A DNA stretch of 64,000 nt, from the NCBI GenBank assembly GCA_900066355.1, contig FMEL01000013.1, forward strand, positions 56,437 through 120,436, written 5' to 3'. Shown here in pieces: positions 60,606-64,000 of this stretch (positions are counted from its first letter, which is position 1; the number at the start of each line of letters is the position of its first letter). This stretch comes from an uncultured Ruminococcus sp. (GTDB taxonomy: Bacteria > Bacillota > Clostridia > Lachnospirales > Lachnospiraceae). The notes under the pieces were generated by a model. It was not told the DNA's origin and ran no database searches. It worked only from the letters and a program-made list of their open reading frames with translations. Position numbers and translations under genes: made by a program.

Positions 60606-60837
60606 AGCTGTAGCAGTACTTCTTTTTTTTATAGTTGCAGGAACTCTATGGGGGATAGTAGAAACTTTTAAATATAGGAAAAATTTTTCAAGAGACTATG
60701 AAAACGGACAAATCTCCACTATTAAAGCGTACCGAATAAAGCGACGTGGATCCTGGCGGATTTTTGGTGACCGTATTCTAGATGAAAAATCGTTTCTGGT
60801 AATGAGGGAAAAGGAGTCAAAGTTAAAAATTCATTAA
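60598..60837 (+). CDS. Small single-pass membrane protein, unknown (cassette gene 2)
   Basis: A 79-residue protein with one N-terminal helix (AVAVLLFFIVAGTLWGIVET) and a basic cytoplasmic tail (YRIKRRGSWRIFGDRI). The ATG at 60598 follows AAGGAG by 7 bases, inside the end of gene 1. The longer in-frame version from 60526 lies wholly within gene 1 and is unlikely. Function is unknown; the tight packing points to a joint membrane complex with gene 1. Confidence 0.55.
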   Translation: MIEAVAVLLFFIVAGTLWGIVETFKYRKNFSRDYENGQISTIKAYRIKRRGSWRIFGDRILDEKSFLVMREKESKLKIH

Positions 60838-60858
60838 TTCAATAGCGGGGTATTTTAA

Positions 60859-61410
60859 ATGGCTGAACAAAATGTTTTTAATCTAATGCAAAACGATGAG
60901 ATTGGACTGTTGTGGAAAAAGATATATCAATTACATCAAAAAACCAAAATTTATCTACTTACAGCCGAAGAAATATCAGAAAATGGGGATGCATTGATTC
61001 AGCCATTAAAAGAGCACCGGGATGCATATGATCATATTGTAAGGATTTTTGCTAGCACAACTAAAAAAGTGCCGGAAGGATACGATTACTATTCTTATAT
61101 CAAAGGAAATCTTGAGAAAGCATATGGACATGAATATCGTGCTTTTTTTGATACGGCAGACTGGCTTGCATACAATCTGCGGCATAATTTGAGAGAGCGC
61201 ATAAATGCGATTCCATATAATAAAAGAAATCAATTAATCCCAAATTGCAAAGAAACAATCAAATTATTGAACCAATACCCATTTGAAATTTCTAATCTAC
61301 GAAATGACAAGGATATAGTAAAAGAGTCTGACTCGGATGAGACAATAAAAGAATATGAAAATTTGCTTAGGCAATTAATAAAGTTATATAAAGAAATTGA
61401 TTCAATTTGA
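60859..61410 (+). CDS. Soluble helical protein, unknown (cassette gene 3)
   Basis: A 183-residue, charged, mostly helical protein without membrane helices (LLWKKIYQLHQKTKIYLLTA and DALIQPLKEHRDAYDHIVRI). It is rich in Tyr, Asn and Lys and more AT-rich than the housekeeping genes. It starts 21 bases after gene 2 with AGCGGGG as a weak ribosome site. No motif or family is recognised. Two membrane partners plus one cytosolic helical protein would fit a small signalling or abortive-infection type unit, but nothing in the sequence proves this. Confidence 0.55.
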   Translation: MAEQNVFNLMQNDEIGLLWKKIYQLHQKTKIYLLTAEEISENGDALIQPLKEHRDAYDHIVRIFASTTKKVPEGYDYYSYIKGNLEKAYGHEYRAFFDTADWLAYNLRHNLRERINAIPYNKRNQLIPNCKETIKLLNQYPFEISNLRNDKDIVKESDSDETIKEYENLLRQLIKLYKEIDSI

Positions 61411-61515
61411 TGTTGCTACTAAAACAATTAATAGACTGATTGATCGTCGAAAGGTATCTGTTTGTCCATATCAGTGATATGTTACTCCATAAGGAGAGTT
61501 CAGGAATATGTAGAA

Positions 61516-61575
61516 TATTACACTTGCTAAAAAATCTGAGTGCAGAAGCGGCAGACCTTTTTTACAAGTGTAATA
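61516..61575. repeat. 11-bp inverted repeats in gene-free stretch
   Basis: TATTACACTTG (61516-61526) and CAAGTGTAATA (61565-61575) are perfect inverted repeats 38 bp apart. The gap 61411-61887 holds no gene that I can recognise, only this element and the terminator at 61723-61770. Confidence 0.5.
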
Positions 61576-61722
61576 CGGTTTTACTTTCAAGAGTGACTCA
61601 ACGACTTGAATAATTGTGCGTCGCATTCTCGTTATTTCAGTGATGAGTTAGACGTGCAAATCTTTTCTAAAAAATACAAATAGAGGGAGTTTTATTGGAC
61701 TAAATATTTTATAACAGCAGTT

Positions 61723-61770
61723 GCAGCCGGTATCTCATGATTTATAAAATGAGAATATCGGCTGCTTTTC
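61723..61770 (+). terminator. Strong hairpin with T-run
   Basis: GCAGCCGGTATCTCAT pairs with ATGAGAATATCGGCTGC (one bulge), then TTTTC. It could end transcripts of the three-gene cassette. Confidence 0.75.
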
Positions 61771-61887
61771 ATTATTTTTACCTCTAAAAGATAATCTTCT
61801 GAAAACCAAAACTGTAGTTTGGATCTCAACTGAAAAAAATTAAATTTTTTTGTTACCATCCACTATTTTTTACGATATATAATATGA

Positions 61888-62073
61888 ATGGAAATTTTTT
61901 TATTCAAAAAGGCGCCTTATATCAAGCTGCTTACATGGTATTTTGGAACTCTGTGGAGCATGCCGGTAGAATTACTTGCTATTGTTATTGTGTTTTCTTT
62001 CGTTACCGCCATTGCTGCGGCCTACGCCCCGGCGAAGCACATACAATATGTCAATTACCGAAACAATCAATGA
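61888..62073 (+). pseudogene. FtsX-type ABC permease, C-terminal remnant
   Basis: A 61-codon frame ending VELLAIVIVFSFVTAIAAAY APAKHIQYVNYRNNQ. A last membrane helix followed by APAKxIQ is the classic end of MacB/FtsX-family permeases (PARRA/PAKRI). The other three helices and the ATPase gene are absent and no ribosome site is seen, so it is probably the tail of a deleted transporter. Such permeases often sit beside PadR regulators, matching the next gene. Confidence 0.5.
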
Positions 62074-62113
62074 ATGGTAATAGCCATTAGTTTTGATAAA
62101 TTTTATTGATATA

Positions 62114-62142
62114 TTGACAAATAATGTAAAATAATCTATTAT
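62114..62142 (+). promoter_or_regulatory. padR promoter
   Basis: TTGACA, a 17-bp spacer and TATTAT. The -10 box overlaps the first of the AT-palindromic repeats proposed as operator. Confidence 0.75.
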
Positions 62143-62176
62143 ATAGACAACCGATATATAGAGCGCCGATATATAA
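62137..62176. promoter_or_regulatory. Candidate PadR operator repeats
   Basis: TTATATAG is followed by two copies of CCGATATATA (62151-62160 and 62166-62175), 15 bp apart, lying on and just after the -10 box. PadR proteins bind AT-rich dyads such as these, so autorepression is likely. Confidence 0.55.
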
Positions 62177-62202
62177 CTTATTCTAAGAAGGGGGTGGACC
62201 AG

Positions 62203-62532
62203 ATGGCTATTGAAAGAGCATTGGTTTCAGGAAGTATGGCAATGCTTGTAATGAAACTTTTGTCTGAAAAGGATATGTATGGATATGAGATGATCGACAC
62301 ACTGAGGCAAAAATCTCAGAATGTATTTGAGTTGAAGGCTGGAACTCTTTATCCATTGCTGCACAACCTGGAAGAGAAAGGACTCCTGACAGTATATGAA
62401 CAGGATGTAGCTGGAAAGACCAGAAAGTATTATAGCCTTACCAGACAGGGAAGAGGATTCCTGGAAAAGAAAATAGAGGAATGGAAAGAGTATTCTGCAG
62501 CAGTGACCAATGTGCTTATACTGGAGGTGTGA
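62203..62532 (+). CDS. PadR-family transcriptional regulator
   Basis: A 109-residue winged-helix repressor. MLVMKLLSEKDMYGYEMIDT then GTLYPLLHNLEEKGLLTVYE is the PadR DNA-binding domain (GYE and TLYP..L..LE are hallmarks), and TRKYYSLTRQGRGFLEKKIE forms the wing and dimer helix. The ATG at 62203 is 9 bases after AAGGGGG; an alternative GTG three codons earlier (62194) is too close. It is followed after 3 bases by the SEDS-type gene, which it should control together with itself. Confidence 0.92.
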   Translation: MAIERALVSGSMAMLVMKLLSEKDMYGYEMIDTLRQKSQNVFELKAGTLYPLLHNLEEKGLLTVYEQDVAGKTRKYYSLTRQGRGFLEKKIEEWKEYSAAVTNVLILEV

Positions 62533-62535
62533 GTT

Positions 62536-63894
62536 ATGGATGAATATCTGAAATTATTGCTGGAACAGATTCGCTGCACAAAAGCCAGACCATACATAAA
62601 ACAGGAACTGCAGGATCATATGGAGGATCAGATTGCGGAAAACATGAAGGCAGGCATGGATCATGAACAGGCAGAGAAGGAAGCCGTCAGAGACATGGGG
62701 GATCCTGTGGAAACAGGAATCTCCCTTGACAGTATCCACAGACCTCAGGCTGCATGGAAACTTTTGGGAATGATTATACTTATCAGCATTGCAGGTGTTC
62801 TGATACATGCAGGGATTTCCGGAAAAGCCAGTGAGAATGCGGCAGCCGGTTCTGACAGATATGTGTTTCATGTTATGATCGGGCTGGCTGTCATGATGAT
62901 TTTGTATCTGCTGGACTATACCGTACTGGCAAAATTTTCAAAAATAATTGCAGCTGTTTTATTGTCCGTCTGTTTGCTGGTTATATTGGAAGGAGGCCAG
63001 GTAAACGGAGCAAGGATTTTTATATCACTGCCAGGAGGCAGAAGAGGCATGGATGTACAAAAACTGATGCTGTTTTATGTCCCCATATATGGAGCAATTT
63101 TATATAAATATCATGGGTGGGGATATAAGGGACTGATAAGAGCAATCTTATGGCTGATTGCTCCAGTAATATTAGTTTACAGCCTGCCGGCACTCAGGAC
63201 AGCTTGTGTGATGCTGGTAACTATGCTGACTATGTTGACGATCGCAATCAAAAAGGACTGGTTTACTGTCAGAAAGAAAAGAACTATCTGTGGAATCTGG
63301 GCTGTGTTTTTGACCGCGCCCATAGCAGCTTTCCTGGGTATGTACCTGAGAAACAGGCTGGCGGAATATCAAATTGCGCGCATACAGGCGATGTTTTCCA
63401 GCGGTAGTGAAACAGACTATCTCACAAAAATGTTGCATTCACTTTGGAGACAGAATAAGCTGATCGGGAAAAGCAAATCAGATGTAACGGGAATCCTGCC
63501 AGCATTTAACGCGGATTATATTCTGACCTATCTGTCATCTGTATATGGAATAATTGCAGCTATACTTTTGTGCTGTGTTCTTGCGGTTCTGATTTTTGCA
63601 ATCTTTAACACTGCGTTGCGACAGACAAATCAGCTGGGTATGATGATGGGATGCGGGTGCGGAATTGTATTTCTCATCAGTTTTTTGATAAATGTCCTTG
63701 AGAATCTTGGCGTATTTCCGCAATCAATAACATTTCTTCCGTTTTTTTCAGCCGGAGGAAGCTGTATTATAATTTCTTATGGACTCATGGGGATCGTGCT
63801 GAGTACTTACAGGTATAAGAATATTTATCCGCGACATCCTGAAACAGGCTTTATGTCCATTAATTCTAAGGTAAAAAAGTATCGTAATATTTAA
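62536..63894 (+). CDS. FtsW/RodA/SpoVE-family protein with permease-prefix domain
   Basis: A 452-residue protein. Residues 1-70 form the permease-prefix domain often found behind PadR regulators (IKQELQDHMEDQIAENMKAG and AEKEAVRDMGDP). The rest is a SEDS polytopic core with about ten helices, FISLPGGRRGMDVQKLMLFY, FNADYILTYLSSVYGIIAAI and ITFLPFFSAGGSCIIISYGL. SEDS proteins polymerise peptidoglycan glycan strands; the catalytic aspartate of their fourth outer loop (family DFIF) appears as ADYI here. The W-rich PBP contact is hard to judge. It was probably recruited for regulated envelope synthesis. The stop is at 63894 and the remaining 106 bases hold no gene. Confidence 0.82.
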   Translation: MDEYLKLLLEQIRCTKARPYIKQELQDHMEDQIAENMKAGMDHEQAEKEAVRDMGDPVETGISLDSIHRPQAAWKLLGMIILISIAGVLIHAGISGKASENAAAGSDRYVFHVMIGLAVMMILYLLDYTVLAKFSKIIAAVLLSVCLLVILEGGQVNGARIFISLPGGRRGMDVQKLMLFYVPIYGAILYKYHGWGYKGLIRAILWLIAPVILVYSLPALRTACVMLVTMLTMLTIAIKKDWFTVRKKRTICGIWAVFLTAPIAAFLGMYLRNRLAEYQIARIQAMFSSGSETDYLTKMLHSLWRQNKLIGKSKSDVTGILPAFNADYILTYLSSVYGIIAAILLCCVLAVLIFAIFNTALRQTNQLGMMMGCGCGIVFLISFLINVLENLGVFPQSITFLPFFSAGGSCIIISYGLMGIVLSTYRYKNIYPRHPETGFMSINSKVKKYRNI

Positions 63895-64000
63895 AACCAA
63901 TCAAAAACGCTGAGAATTGATATGTACCCAGAATCCTGGACACATATTTATATGAACTAGGCTGAACACATGGATGCTATTCTGTATTGCACAGGTGGCA

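Overview
The window reads as a chromosomal segment of a strict anaerobe of the clostridial Firmicutes, most likely a Lachnospiraceae gut bacterium. The evidence is a [FeFe] hydrogenase end at the left edge, an NfnAB transhydrogenase pair, a two-subunit fumarase, sporulation genes (spoIVA, yqfC, yqfD), strong AGGAGG-type ribosome sites, AT-biased vegetative promoters and several families typical of that group. No rRNA, tRNA or CRISPR array was seen.

Layout. 1-8.3 kb: hydrogenase end, a roughly 290-bp imperfect palindrome, fumarase alpha/beta, spoIVA, a FliB-like protein, a Na+/Ca2+ antiporter and glmS. 8.5-18.8 kb is an accessory island. Two polyprenyl glycosylphosphotransferase paralogues, one fused to a GT2 glycosyltransferase, bracket an AT-rich three-gene cassette (degenerate DUF262-like protein, DUF3696-type AAA ATPase, uncharacterised third protein). 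Behind it lie a truncated YobI-like NTPase, a frameshifted dCTP-deaminase-like gene, an AAA-like/PD-(D/E)XK protein and a toxin remnant. 18.8-50 kb is a housekeeping core: subtilase, icd, ABC-F, rex, nnrDE, alr-mazF, a CBS protein, yebC, tepA, nfnAB, uppP, ftsK-rlmH, yqfCD-phoH-ybeY, proB...proA, a surface protein, miaB and dus.

50-64 kb is more variable: a rsmJ-like gene, an Rpn-like nuclease, two oppositely oriented ECF sigma/anti-sigma pairs separated by transposase and integrase debris, an orphan IS605/omegaRNA-like hairpin cluster, asnB, a broken GH20 glycosidase, an unknown three-gene membrane cassette, a permease remnant, and a PadR-controlled SEDS-family protein.

The genes fit a fermentative redox economy: hydrogenase, Nfn, NADP-dependent Icd, NnrDE repair and Rex sensing all handle NAD(P)H. 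They also fit envelope and spore construction (GlmS, Alr, UppP, FtsK, SpoIVA, YqfCD, SEDS). Two themes stand out. The first is the cassette at 10.6-13.4 kb, a candidate undescribed defence-type system. The second is a recurrent arrangement at spoIVA, tepA and yqfC in which a terminator-like hairpin holds the Shine-Dalgarno sequence in its 3' arm and its U-tract abuts the start codon.
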